From Irpex lacteus (Eukaryota; Basidiomycota; Agaricomycetes; Polyporales; Irpicaceae), in assembly GCA_001986395.2 (NCBI GenBank), contig MQVO02000311.1, forward strand, positions 1-10,500: a stretch of DNA of 10,500 nucleotides, written 5' to 3'. Position numbers and translations under genes: made by a program. The notes beneath the pieces are model-generated. The model made no database searches. It was not told the DNA's origin and saw only the letters and a list, made by a program, of their open reading frames with translations. Below, in pieces: positions 1-6,082 of the stretch (position 1 is the stretch's first letter; every line of letters begins with the position of its first letter).

Positions 1-295
1 AATCTAGATTAGTAGATTCATATGCCAAGACTGGAAAGGTTAAGGTGTACCGTGAACAACACCACTCGTTTGCTGACTCCAATGAGGTCTAAATCCATTA
101 GATCTAATTCCATAAAGATAATGAGGGCCGAACCCTCCAGATTTTAGAGTATAACCAAAGAGGAAATAGCAATATTTCGGGGACGGGAGATAGTGGAACA
201 GAACTTCGTTCTGGGAATGCGGGGGTCTTTCTCAATAATGAATCTCACATTATAGAAGATTTGACTTCTATGAGTTTGGAGAGAATTAATGATAA
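1..295. other. Unidentified GC-richer structured block
   Basis: I do not recognise this block, which ends abruptly at the AT-rich sequence near 295. On the plus strand it can form several clean hairpins: GAGGG/CCCTC around CCGAA (123-137), CAGAAC/GTTCTG (199-213) and ATAGAAG/CTTCTAT (252-271). The last is enclosed by TCTTTCTC and GGAGAGA (about 226-285). This looks like a structured RNA or the tail of an intron. Plus frame 3 is open from 3 to 92 (29 codons, hydrophilic, then TAA) and could be the C-terminus of a gene entering from the left. Frame 1 also has a 41-codon ATG frame (22-147), so openness alone proves little. I found no group I core signature, group II domain V, rRNA or RNase P RNA signature. 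Confidence 0.3.
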
Positions 296-626
296 AGTAA
301 ATAAAATAAGATAAAATAATAAATCTTTATATTTTACTATTATTTTTACTATTATTTTTTATTCTTTTTCTCCTTTTGTATTCTTCTTAGCTGAGTATTC
401 TAATATTATATTAATTTGTACTTTAAATACTGTATTACTTATGGTATCTTAATTAAATAGTACTTATTTAGCAGCCATGTTATTAAATTATAATTTCTTA
501 CAATACAATTTACTATTTTTCTTAAAAAAAAAAATTAAAATTAATCAGAAAATAAAAAAGTATAAAAGAATATATAATTGCTGTATACTCCACTATACTA
601 AAAAATTAAAGTTATATAAATTATAA
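296..626. other. AT-rich intergenic spacer
   Basis: This spacer consists of low-complexity A/T runs with no open frame of note and no tRNA fold that I could find on either strand. It begins with a 'gtaaataaaataag' motif whose relatives (AAATAAAATAAATAA) recur after the tRNA-Phe gene, after atp8 and around 3840-3960. Confidence 0.6.
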
Positions 627-699
627 GGGGAAATATGATAATTGGTAATCGGTTATACTTGCAATATAAAATATGATAGTTCGAATCTATCTTTCTCCA
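627..699 (+). tRNA. trnA: tRNA-Ala (anticodon UGC)
   Basis: This is a complete 73-nt cloverleaf. The acceptor GGGGAAA pairs with TTTCTCC (one G-U), with discriminator A. The D-stem TGAT/ATCG encloses an 8-nt loop containing GG. The anticodon stem TTATA/TATAA carries loop CTTGCAA, giving anticodon UGC, which reads the alanine GCN box. The T-stem GAUAG/CUAUC carries the canonical loop TTCGAAT. No CCA is encoded. It is the first of three plus-strand tRNA genes upstream of atp8. The first three acceptor pairs are intact, so no 5' tRNA editing is needed. Confidence 0.95.
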
Positions 700-861
700 A
701 ATAAAAAATTTTAAAAAATAAAATTAATCAACACATTCTTAAACTCTATGCCTCTCAACTTTTATTCTTTAGAAAAAAAATAAAATTAATATTATATATC
801 TTTTTATTATATTAAAAAAAGGATTAAAAAAGGATAGAGTCTAAAAAGGGGGGTGAATGTA

Positions 862-932
862 GCCTGGATAGCTTAACGGTAAAGCACTAAATTGAAGCCT
901 TAGTGAAGGGAGTTCGATTCTCTCTCTGGGCA
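862..932 (+). tRNA. trnF: tRNA-Phe (anticodon GAA)
   Basis: This is a 71-nt cloverleaf. The acceptor GCCTGGA pairs with TCTGGGC (two G-U pairs), with discriminator A. The D-stem GCTT/AAGC has loop AACGGTA. The anticodon stem CTAAA/CTTAG pairs at four positions and has an A-C mismatch next to the loop. The loop TTGAAGC gives anticodon GAA (phenylalanine). The T-stem GGGAG/CTCTC has loop TTCGATT. The A-C pair at 31-39 is the only irregularity and is tolerable in a mitochondrial tRNA. It lies 162 nt after tRNA-Ala on the same strand. Confidence 0.92.
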
Positions 933-1063
933 TAAAATAAATAATAGTAAATCTTTTTATGTTATTTTTATATGATTATACTTTTTTTAATTCACAAATG
1001 TGCCCCTTTTTCCTTTAATTAATTAAATAAAGACTCCCCCCCCTTTTTTTTAATAAAAAAAAA
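933..1063. other. AT-rich spacer with homopolymer runs
   Basis: This is spacer between tRNA-Phe and an expanded hairpin. It includes runs of eight C (about 1036-1043) and of eight T and nine A. I see no gene in it. Such runs are error-prone in sequencing. Confidence 0.55.
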
Positions 1064-1132
1064 GGAAAAAACTAGGACCCAGCCCACAAAGTGGATTGGA
1101 TTGTGGACAGAAATAATTAGTTTTTTTGGGGG
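1064..1132 (+). repeat. Dispersed hairpin, expanded copy (H1)
   Basis: The outer arms AAAAAACTAG and TAATTAGTTTTTTT match the dispersed hairpin family. The usual small inner hairpin is replaced by a GC-richer insert (about 1075-1110) that folds on CCACAA/TTGTGG and CAC/GTG. The 5' CCC flank is degenerate here. A related insert occurs in the copy at 2144-2233. Confidence 0.7.
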
Positions 1133-1163
1133 TGTAATTAAAAAAGTATTAAATATTATTTAA

Positions 1164-1236
1164 GCCGGAATAGTTTAATTGGTTAAAATAAATTCCTTGT
1201 AAGAATTAGTAATTGGTTCGATTCCAATTTCTGGCT
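1164..1236 (+). tRNA. trnT: tRNA-Thr (anticodon UGU)
   Basis: This is a 73-nt cloverleaf. The acceptor GCCGGAA pairs with TTCTGGC (one G-U), with discriminator T. The D-stem GTTT/AAAT has a 9-nt loop containing GG. The anticodon stem AATTC/GAATT is perfect, and loop CTTGTAA gives anticodon UGU (threonine). The T-stem ATTGG/CCAAT has loop TTCGATT. The next three genomic bases are CCA (1237-1239), an apparently encoded 3' end. The other two tRNAs lack it, so this is probably chance. Confidence 0.95.
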
Positions 1237-1287
1237 CCATTTTACCTAAAAAAAAATAAACTTTAAATTAGTAATGTATTATTAACA

Positions 1288-1325
1288 TAAGAGAAAAAGA
1301 AAAAATTACTTTTCTTTTTCTCTTA
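1288..1325 (+). terminator. Perfect 16-bp hairpin after tRNA-Thr
   Basis: The arm TAAGAGAAAAAGAAAA (1288-1303) pairs perfectly with its complement at 1310-1325 across a 6-nt loop, AATTAC. It lies 51 nt after tRNA-Thr. It could mark a transcript end or processing site, or it may simply be another palindromic element. It has no GC-rich stem or U-tract of the bacterial kind, so the terminator label is only a possibility. Confidence 0.3.
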
Positions 1326-1502
1326 GATTAAGAACTTATTTATATAAAAATAAAAAGTAATAATATCCTTTTTTATTTAATTAAAAAAAGAATACAAAGG
1401 GAAAAAAGACAAACATATACCCGTAACTGATAAGATTTGGTAGAAATCTAAATTCTTAGAAAATCCTAACTTTAAATAATATATAGTATTTTAATTTACT
1501 AT

Positions 1503-1542
1503 CCCCAAAAAACTAATTATTTCTAATTCCTAGTTTTTTTGG
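1503..1542 (-). repeat. Dispersed hairpin, inverted copy (H2)
   Basis: This reads as the reverse complement of the family consensus: CCCC AAAAAACTA at one end, CTAGTTTTTTTGG at the other, and the inner hairpin reversed. It lacks the 3-nt TAA bulge of the direct copies, so it is an almost uninterrupted palindrome. Confidence 0.8.
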
Positions 1543-1786
1543 ATTATTGTTTAATTTACCTAAACATATTAATAATATAATAATTTTAGTTTTATATTAG
1601 TGTTTAAATTCTATGTTATATATACTCATTTTTAGTATGTTTGGAAGATATTATTTTTCTTAGTCTCCTTTTTATAATACTTTTTATAGACTTTTTTTTA
1701 TTAAATAAGGCAAGTTAAAACATCCTCTATCCTCCCCTTTTTAAGCCTTTTTTATATTAATTTTTATAAAAAAAGGGAAAAAGGAT

Positions 1787-1867
1787 CCCCCAAAAAACTA
1801 ATTATTTCATCCGCAATTATTAAAATTTAATTTAATTAAATTTTAATTAGAGCCTAGTTTTTTTGGG
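1787..1867 (-). repeat. Dispersed hairpin, inverted and expanded copy (H3)
   Basis: The outer arms CCCCC AAAAAACTA and CTAGTTTTTTTGGG are family-typical and inverted relative to the main consensus. The centre is expanded to about 55 nt and includes a long A/T palindrome (AAAATTTAATTT then AATTAAATTTT). The expansion differs in sequence from the GC-rich inserts in H1 and H4. Confidence 0.7.
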
Positions 1868-1958
1868 CTGGGATGGGGTATTGTGTGAATAGGAAAGAAA
1901 TAAAAGGCAAAAAAAGGGTAATAATATAAAATAGGATAAGTTATTTTAATATTTATAT

Positions 1959-2125
1959 ATGCCTCAATTAATACCATTTCATTTTGTGAATGAATTTACA
2001 GTTACAATTTTAGGTTTAGGTTTATTAGTAGTTTTAGTTTCTTATTTACTTTTTTACCTTCAACTTTAAGTAACCATTTAATAAGAAAATTCTTTACAGT
2101 TTTTATAATCGGTAAAATAAAATAA
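1959..2125 (+). CDS. atp8: ATP synthase subunit 8, with a -1 frame break
   Basis: ATP8 is the small single-membrane-span Fo subunit of mitochondrial ATP synthase. The ATG at 1959 starts MPQLIPFHFVNEF, which fits the conserved fungal MPQLxPFxFxN N-terminus. A hydrophobic membrane segment follows (about residues 15-33). The first frame reads to TAA at 2067-2069 and gives only 36 residues, shorter than the roughly 48-55 usual in fungi. The -1 frame from the T6 run (2050-2055) continues LPSTLSNHLIRKFFTVFIIG and ends KIK at TAA 2123-2125. This restores the basic, FI.K-type tail and a length of about 55. The gene is therefore either one base short in the run or decoded by -1 slippage on TTT. No tRNA or gene follows closely. 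Identity is fairly sure; the nature of the break is open. Confidence 0.85.
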
Positions 2126-2143
2126 ATAATTTTTGTCCACCCA

Positions 2144-2233
2144 CCCAAAAAACTAATTATTTATAGCCGCGTCCACGCCCACCCCAGCCCACTTTGTGGA
2201 TTGTGGAGTGGAGCGGAGCTTAGTTTTTTTGGG
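2144..2233 (-). repeat. Dispersed hairpin, GC-rich expanded copy (H4)
   Basis: The outer arms CCCAAAAAACTAATTA and TTAGTTTTTTTGGG enclose an unusually GC-rich core with CCAC/GTGG-type pairings. Part of the core (AGCCCACTTTGTGGATTGTGG) resembles the insert of H1, so the same module seems to have been acquired inside two hairpins. It starts 19 nt after the restored atp8 stop codon. Confidence 0.7.
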
Positions 2234-2365
2234 AATTTTAATTAATTTATTTAAGATTTTTATAACCCCCTTTAATTAAAAAAAAAAGAATTAGAATAAG
2301 AATAACAAAAATTAGTAAACGTAAATTTTTTAAATCATTTTGTTAGATACTGATATTTAATGATG

Positions 2366-2416
2366 AAATAAACATAAATAGTTAATAAAAAAAATAATAT
2401 TTTTAATTATCTATTA
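2366..2416 (+). repeat. AT-rich dispersed repeat, copy R1
   Basis: This shares long identity with 3071-3115 and 3471-3507. The core is AGTTAATAAAA, then AATAATATTTTTAATTA, and the copies R1 and R3 continue TCTATTA. R1 and R2 also share the leader AAATAAACATAAAT. R1 is followed, and R3 preceded, by a C-rich tract (CCTCCCCCC). Confidence 0.75.
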
Positions 2417-2608
2417 CCTCCCCCCAAATTTAAGAGTTCAAATTATTAATAGTTTGGTTAGTTTCCTCATAGTATCCCCTCCTCTTTAGCTTACCTCTAC
2501 TCATAATTAGCCAATGAATTAAAGAGATTTTAAAGTATTAGAGAATCTCTTACTTTTTATTTTATTTAGTGAGTGTTCAAATTATTTATTATTTTATTAA
2601 ACAAGCTC

Positions 2609-2645
2609 CTCCCCTAACAAGGGGAGACGGCGGACAATGTCCACC
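2609..2645 (+). repeat. GC-rich double hairpin (DHE-like)
   Basis: Two adjacent hairpins are present. CTCCCCT/AGGGGAG closes a 4-nt AACA loop (2609-2626), and GGAC-AAT-GTCC is extended by GG/CC (2629-2645). Two short GC-rich hairpins in tandem in AT-rich mtDNA match the general form of the double-hairpin elements described in Allomyces and other early-diverging fungi. The relationship is by form only. Confidence 0.6.
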
Positions 2646-2822
2646 TATCTTTTTTAATTAATGATTTCTATTCGCACACCCATTTTTATTGTTGTTTCTT
2701 TTGGTAAGTGAAGGGAACCCCATCACTTTCTATCACCTTTGTTTATTAACAAAAGAGTTATTACCAATCTCTCTGATCTTTAATCTAACTCATTGGCTTG
2801 GTTGCGAGAGTTCAAATGATCC

Positions 2823-2868
2823 CCCCGAAAAACTAGGAATTATAAATAATTCTAACTAGTTTTTTGGG
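2823..2868 (+). repeat. Dispersed hairpin, direct copy (H5)
   Basis: This is a full copy: outer arm CCCCGAAAAACTAG with CTAGTTTTTTGGG, inner stem GAATTA/TAATTC with loop TAAA, and the 3-nt TAA bulge. One arm carries G for A (2827). Confidence 0.88.
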
Positions 2869-2879
2869 TACGGTGTTAA

Positions 2880-2930
2880 TCAATAAATTATTAAGTTTTC
2901 ACTGTCTACCAATTCCAGTATTGGTTACTA
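2880..2930 (-). pseudogene. tRNA-Leu(UAA)-like 5' half
   Basis: On the minus strand 2920-2901 reads TACTGGAATTGGTAGACAGT, the class II D-arm typical of tRNA-Leu (stem CTG/CAG, GGTAGA loop). At the correct spacing follows loop CTTAATA with anticodon UAA. The anticodon stem pairs in only three of five positions, and I find no variable arm, T-arm or matching acceptor. It is probably a decayed tRNA piece or a chance match. A second such piece lies at 3238-3290. Confidence 0.3.
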
Positions 2931-2932
2931 AT

Positions 2933-3003
2933 AAGAGGACACGAGATTACAACTCGCATTACTAGCAATGAAAAAGGTGTGCATCCAATTACACTGAACC
3001 TCC
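2933..3003 (-). tRNA. tRNA-Met(CAU)-like sequence, probably degenerate
   Basis: On the minus strand a 71-nt cloverleaf outline can be drawn. The acceptor GGAGGTT faces GTCCTCT with four Watson-Crick pairs, two G-U and one U-U. The D-stem GTGT/GCAC has loop AATTGGAT. The T-stem GCGAG/CTCGT has loop TTGTAAT. The position of the anticodon reads CAT after T33, but the anticodon stem CCTTT/CTAGT forms only two pairs. It is either a decayed gene, a tRNA repaired by editing, or a coincidence. It lies directly beside a Leu-like fragment on the same strand. Confidence 0.3.
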
Positions 3004-3070
3004 AAATAATATAAAAATACATCACTTTATTATTTAATCTAGGATATGCTTTGTACAATATGGTACCTAC

Positions 3071-3115
3071 AAATAAACATAAATAGTTAATAAAATAAAT
3101 AATATTTTTAATTAA
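3071..3115 (+). repeat. AT-rich dispersed repeat, copy R2
   Basis: This is the second copy of the 40-50 bp repeat (see 2366-2416). It shares the AAATAAACATAAAT leader and the AATAATATTTTTAATTA core, then diverges. Soon after it a sequence like TTAAAATACTAGAGAAT echoes one that follows R1 (about 2530), hinting at a longer, decayed duplication. Confidence 0.75.
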
Positions 3116-3237
3116 GGAGAGTCAAGAAAGTTAAAATACTAGAGAATATACTGATAAATTTATCTCAAACATTAAAGGATAGTCCAGTGTCTCCGTATAT
3201 ATTATATAAAATATTTACTATAATCTTTAATAAAATA

Positions 3238-3290
3238 AGATAATCTCACTTAAAACAATCGTGTCTACCATTTCACCACCAATGCTATTT
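3238..3290 (-). pseudogene. tRNA-Leu(UAA)-like 5' half
   Basis: The minus strand at 3280-3261 reads GGTGGTGAAATGGTAGACAC, a strong match to the position 8-25 region of class II tRNA-Leu genes. The next 17 bases give stem ATTGT/GAGAT (four of five positions pair, with wobbles) and loop TTTAAGT, anticodon UAA at exact spacing. A possible variable stem ATCTT/AAGAT follows, but no T-arm and no acceptor partner were found. It may be a broken tRNA-Leu, or a split gene whose 3' half is elsewhere. Confidence 0.35.
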
Positions 3291-3470
3291 CAGTTATCCT
3301 GACATAAACTCTAAAGACATTATCATTACAGCTTAGTTACATAAACTTATGCTACTAAATTATTAAGAATAGCAGAAACTAGTAAACAGACATAACGTAA
3401 GTCACAGTAAACAGTACTGGAATAGTTACAGTAGTTTGGTTTACAAAATCAGTAGAGAACCTCCCCCCCT

Positions 3471-3507
3471 AGTTAATAAAATAAATAATATTTTTAATTA
3501 TCTATTA
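3471..3507 (+). repeat. AT-rich dispersed repeat, copy R3
   Basis: This is the third copy of the repeat: AGTTAATAAAA, the AATAATATTTTTAATTA core and TCTATTA, preceded by a C-rich tract. Confidence 0.75.
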
Positions 3508-3636
3508 AGAAAAAATACATAATTAATTTAGTAAATCATACCGCAGGTGAGGATTGTGAGGGTTTATAATTGAATCAATCTAGGATCTATTTAAAGAATG
3601 AATAAATAAATAACTAACTCCCTAGTGAGTTCGGCT

Positions 3637-3707
3637 AGTGAGTGAGGCTAGTGGTTAGGCCTCCACTTTACACAGTGGCTACAGCTGTTCGAATCAGCTA
3701 CACCCTA
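3637..3707 (+). tRNA. tRNA-Val(UAC)-like gene with defects
   Basis: The T-arm is perfect (AGCTG/CAGCT, loop TTCGAAT) and the D-arm good (GGCT/GGCC, loop AGTGGTTA). The anticodon stem CCACT/AGTGG is perfect but encloses only 6 nt, TTACAC, which would put UAC (valine) after T33. The acceptor AGTGAGT against ACACCCT has mismatches at positions 3 and 5. Mismatch near the 5' end recalls tRNAs repaired by 5' editing in chytrid-type fungi, but position 5 and the short loop are not explained by that. It is a candidate gene or recent pseudogene. Confidence 0.45.
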
Positions 3708-3722
3708 AACAAATATCAGAAT

Positions 3723-3770
3723 CCCCAAAAAACTAGGAATTATAATTAATTCTAACTAGTTTTTTTGGGG
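3723..3770 (+). repeat. Dispersed hairpin, direct copy (H6)
   Basis: This is a full copy: outer arm CCCCAAAAAACTAG with CTAGTTTTTTTGGGG, inner stem GAATTA/TAATTC with loop TAAT, and TAA bulge. It lies 16 nt after the Val-like tRNA. Confidence 0.92.
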
Positions 3771-3876
3771 TGTATTTTGACTATGATAAAAAAATAAGAA
3801 ATATCAGAATTATTCTATTATGATAATCCTCTGACAAATGTTAAATAAAATAAATAAAATAAAAAATAAATATAGT

Positions 3877-3923
3877 CCCCAAAAAACTAGGAATTAGAAT
3901 TAATTCTAACTAGTTTTTTTGGG
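3877..3923 (+). repeat. Dispersed hairpin, direct copy (H7)
   Basis: This is a full copy with loop GAAT: outer arm CCCCAAAAAACTAG with CTAGTTTTTTTGGG, inner stem GAATTA/TAATTC, and TAA bulge. Confidence 0.92.
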
Positions 3924-3972
3924 TTACAGTATAAATTTAATTAATAAGGTAGTAAAATAAATAATAGTAAAT

Positions 3973-4301
3973 ATGAACTATGAAAATAAAAAATATAATT
4001 AAATGAAAAAAGATTTTTTAAAATGAAAAGAGATATGATTATATATAATCTTAAATAAAGAGATTAATAATAAAAGAATTAAAATTATTAAATGAGATAA
4101 AGATAATAAATTTATTAGAAAATGAGAATAATACATTAAAAAAATAAGATTTTAATGGAAAATAGATTATTAAATATTCAAAAGATTAATGAATTAGATA
4201 ATTGAAGAAGTGCAGTATATAAATTTAATAAAAATACTTTAATAAATATAATGATAAATGATAAATTAAATGAATTTTTTAAATCTAAAAACAAAAAATA
4301 A
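3973..4301 (+). pseudogene. Possible decayed Lys/Asn-rich reading frame
   Basis: Two short plus-strand frames follow each other. The first runs from ATG 4003 to TAA 4131 (42 codons, four in-frame TGA read as Trp) and is preceded in frame by ATG 3973 with a TAA at 4000. The second runs from ATG 4155 to TAA 4301 (48 codons, one TGA) in the -1 frame relative to the first. They encode Lys/Asn/Ile-rich peptides such as LDNWRSAVYKFNKN. They cannot be joined by one shift, because both frames have stops between 4129 and 4139. AT-rich mitochondrial ribosomal-protein genes (rps3/var1 type) look like this, but no family motif is visible and chance openness is possible. Confidence 0.25.
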
Positions 4302-4378
4302 AAAATATAAATAAAAGAGACAATAAATATTGCTTAAGGCATATACAATACAACAAATTAATTATAATTTGTTTAATT

Positions 4379-6082
4379 TAACGAAAGAATTTAATTTTGG
4401 TTCCGATTTAACGTTATTCAGTAGTCTAAGACATGCAAATCTTTTTTCTTCGAAATTAATATTAGAAGAAAAGGTGTAAAGGTGAGTAATATAAGTTTAG
4501 ATACCCTAAAGTCTTCTTAGATAGGAATATTTCTTAAATTTTTTAATTTAAGAGAAATAATTAGCTATTTTTATTAATAAAGGAAATTTTCCGCTTTAGG
4601 ATTCGATTTATTTTGATTAGGTTGTTGGTATGGGTAATGGCTACCAAGCCTACGATCGAAAGCTATGCTTGAAAGAGCCTCTAGCCACATTGGAATGGAA
4701 TCTCCCTAGTAGAGTTATCTACCAGCAGTCAAGAATATTAGTCAATGCTCGAAAGAGTGAACTAGCTAACTGAAATCACTTTAGAAGTGATAACGTAAGG
4801 GAAAATAATGATATTACCTTACTATAAGTGTTGTCCAAATCTGGTGCCAGAAGACTCGGTAAGGCCAGGAACGCGAACGTTAGTCATCTTAAACAGGCGT
4901 AAAGGGTGAGTAGGCAACTTTAAAATTCTAATTTTTTAAAATAGCAAATAAAAAAAGAGGAAAAGTAGAAGATAGAATCTAGTATAGGAAAAAATAAAAT
5001 CGAGAATAAAGGTTAAAATCTGCAGTAAACTCGATAGAATACTAAAGGCGAAGGCATTTTTCCAATAAAGATTGACGCTGAGGAACGAAGGATAGGGCAA
5101 GAATCAGGATTAGATACCCTGGTACTCCTTTCTGTCAACAATGAATGGTAGTCACTAAAAAATATTAGTGTCAATGTTAACACGTTAACCATTCCGCCTT
5201 GTGAGTACGATTGCAAAATTGAAAACAAAAAAATTAGTCGGTCTCGAAGCAAACGAAGTGAAGCATGTTATTTAATGCGATAATCCGCGTAAAATCTTAC
5301 CAGTTCTTGCATATGAAAATCTAAATCTATCTACCTAACCCAAAAAACTAGGAATTAGAAATAATTCTAACTAGTTTTTTTGGGGATTTTTAGAAATAAA
5401 AACAAAGGATAGACAAGAAATTAAGATGAGTAAATACAGGTGTTGCATGGCTGTCGTCAGTCCGTGTCTTGAGAAGTTAGGTTAACTCCACTAAACGGAC
5501 GAAATCCCTGATGTTAATTTTTACTTAACATACAAATGGTATCGATAGGATTCCATTTTGGGGCTAAGACAAGTCGTTATGGCCCTCATGAACTGGGCTA
5601 TAGACGTGCCACAAAGACTAAACAAAATGATGCAATACCCTCTCGAAATTAATTTATCTATATTTATAGATCAGGTTAATTTGTTGCTTTTTCTTATTCT
5701 TTTTTTTATTAAGAAGAATAAGGTATAGTAATTTGAGAATTAGGAGGAGCTAATCATCAAATATAGTCATATATATGAATATGTCAGATTGTCACCTGTA
5801 ACTCGGTGGCATGAAGAAGGAATTTCGAGTAATCGTTGAAAATTACGCAACGGTGAAGTGTTAATTCGGGATGAACTAACCGTCTGTCGCTGGGAAGGAG
5901 CTTGGGTTCAAGGAAACTGATGAGTATTTATTATTTTTTCTTAGGTTTTAGTTTTAATATTTTTTAGTAAATTTATATTTAAAACACCTAGTTAATAATT
6001 TTGTCTATAAAGTGAATTAACTTGGGTAACATCTCAAAAGTCATAGCAAGGTAGCTGTACTGGAAAGTGTAGCTGGATAATA
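4379..6082 (+). rRNA. rns: Mitochondrial small-subunit rRNA
   Basis: This is the RNA core of the mitoribosome small subunit. Landmarks collinear with bacterial 16S are clear. They include the 5' domain (GTCTAAGACATGCAAATC, 4424), the 530 loop (GTGCCAGAAGACTCGGTAA, 4841), the 790 loop (ATTAGATACCCTGGTA, 5110) and the 930 region (AGCATGTTATTTAATGCGA). The 1060 region (GTTGCATGGCTGTCGTCAG, 5443), GTCACCTGTAACTCGGTGG (5791) and the 3' end (GTAGCTGTACTGGAAAG, 6051) are also present. Ends are approximate, set by alignment to 16S. The gene is about 1.7 kb, longer than bacterial 16S, because variable helices are expanded by A/T-rich sequence and one dispersed hairpin (5339-5385). The anti-Shine-Dalgarno tail is absent, as usual in mitochondria. 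Confidence 0.96.
5339..5385 (+). repeat. Dispersed hairpin inside rns (H8)
   Basis: This is a complete family copy (outer arm CCCAAAAAACTAG with CTAGTTTTTTTGGGG, inner stem GAATTA/TAATTC, loop GAAA, TAA bulge) lying within rns. It sits between the conserved ACCAGTTCTTGCATATG block and the GATGAGTAAATACAGGTG block, in the position of the variable helix near 16S 1000-1040. It must be tolerated in the mature rRNA, or be excised. Confidence 0.93.

Larger units (their letters stand above)
1240..1958. other. Non-coding spacer between tRNA-Thr and atp8
   Basis: This AT-rich spacer contains no gene that I can see on either strand. It holds a perfect 16-bp hairpin (1288-1325) and two inverted-orientation copies of the dispersed hairpin (1503-1542 and 1787-1867), listed separately. 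The 50 bases before the atp8 ATG show no distinctive promoter motif. Confidence 0.6.
2126..2830. other. Non-coding spacer after atp8
   Basis: I see no convincing gene on either strand. The spacer holds an expanded dispersed hairpin (2144-2233), the first copy of a 40-50 bp AT repeat (2366-2416), a compact GC-rich double hairpin (2609-2645), a hairpin AAGTGA/TCACTT (2706-2728), and a long imperfect hairpin closing on GATC/GATC (about 2778-2822). The string GTTCAAAT recurs near 2436, 2577 and 2812, but without the paired stem of a tRNA T-arm. Confidence 0.5.
3010..3635. other. Non-coding region with repeats and tRNA-like scraps
   Basis: I see no open frame worth calling. The region contains repeats R2 and R3, and a Leu-like tRNA 5' half on the minus strand (3238-3290). 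The remainder (3300-3470 and 3508-3635) is featureless AT-rich sequence. Confidence 0.5.

Noticed and set aside
90..210. 5S rRNA-like spacing of CCGAAC and GGGAGATAGTGGAAC
   Set aside because: CCGAA is the loop of a simple 5-bp hairpin, not a 5S loop C, and helix I pairing is weak.
5013..5252. 79-codon minus-strand frame
   Set aside because: It lies antisense within conserved rns sequence, including the ATTAGATACCCTGG region, so it is a shadow of the rRNA.
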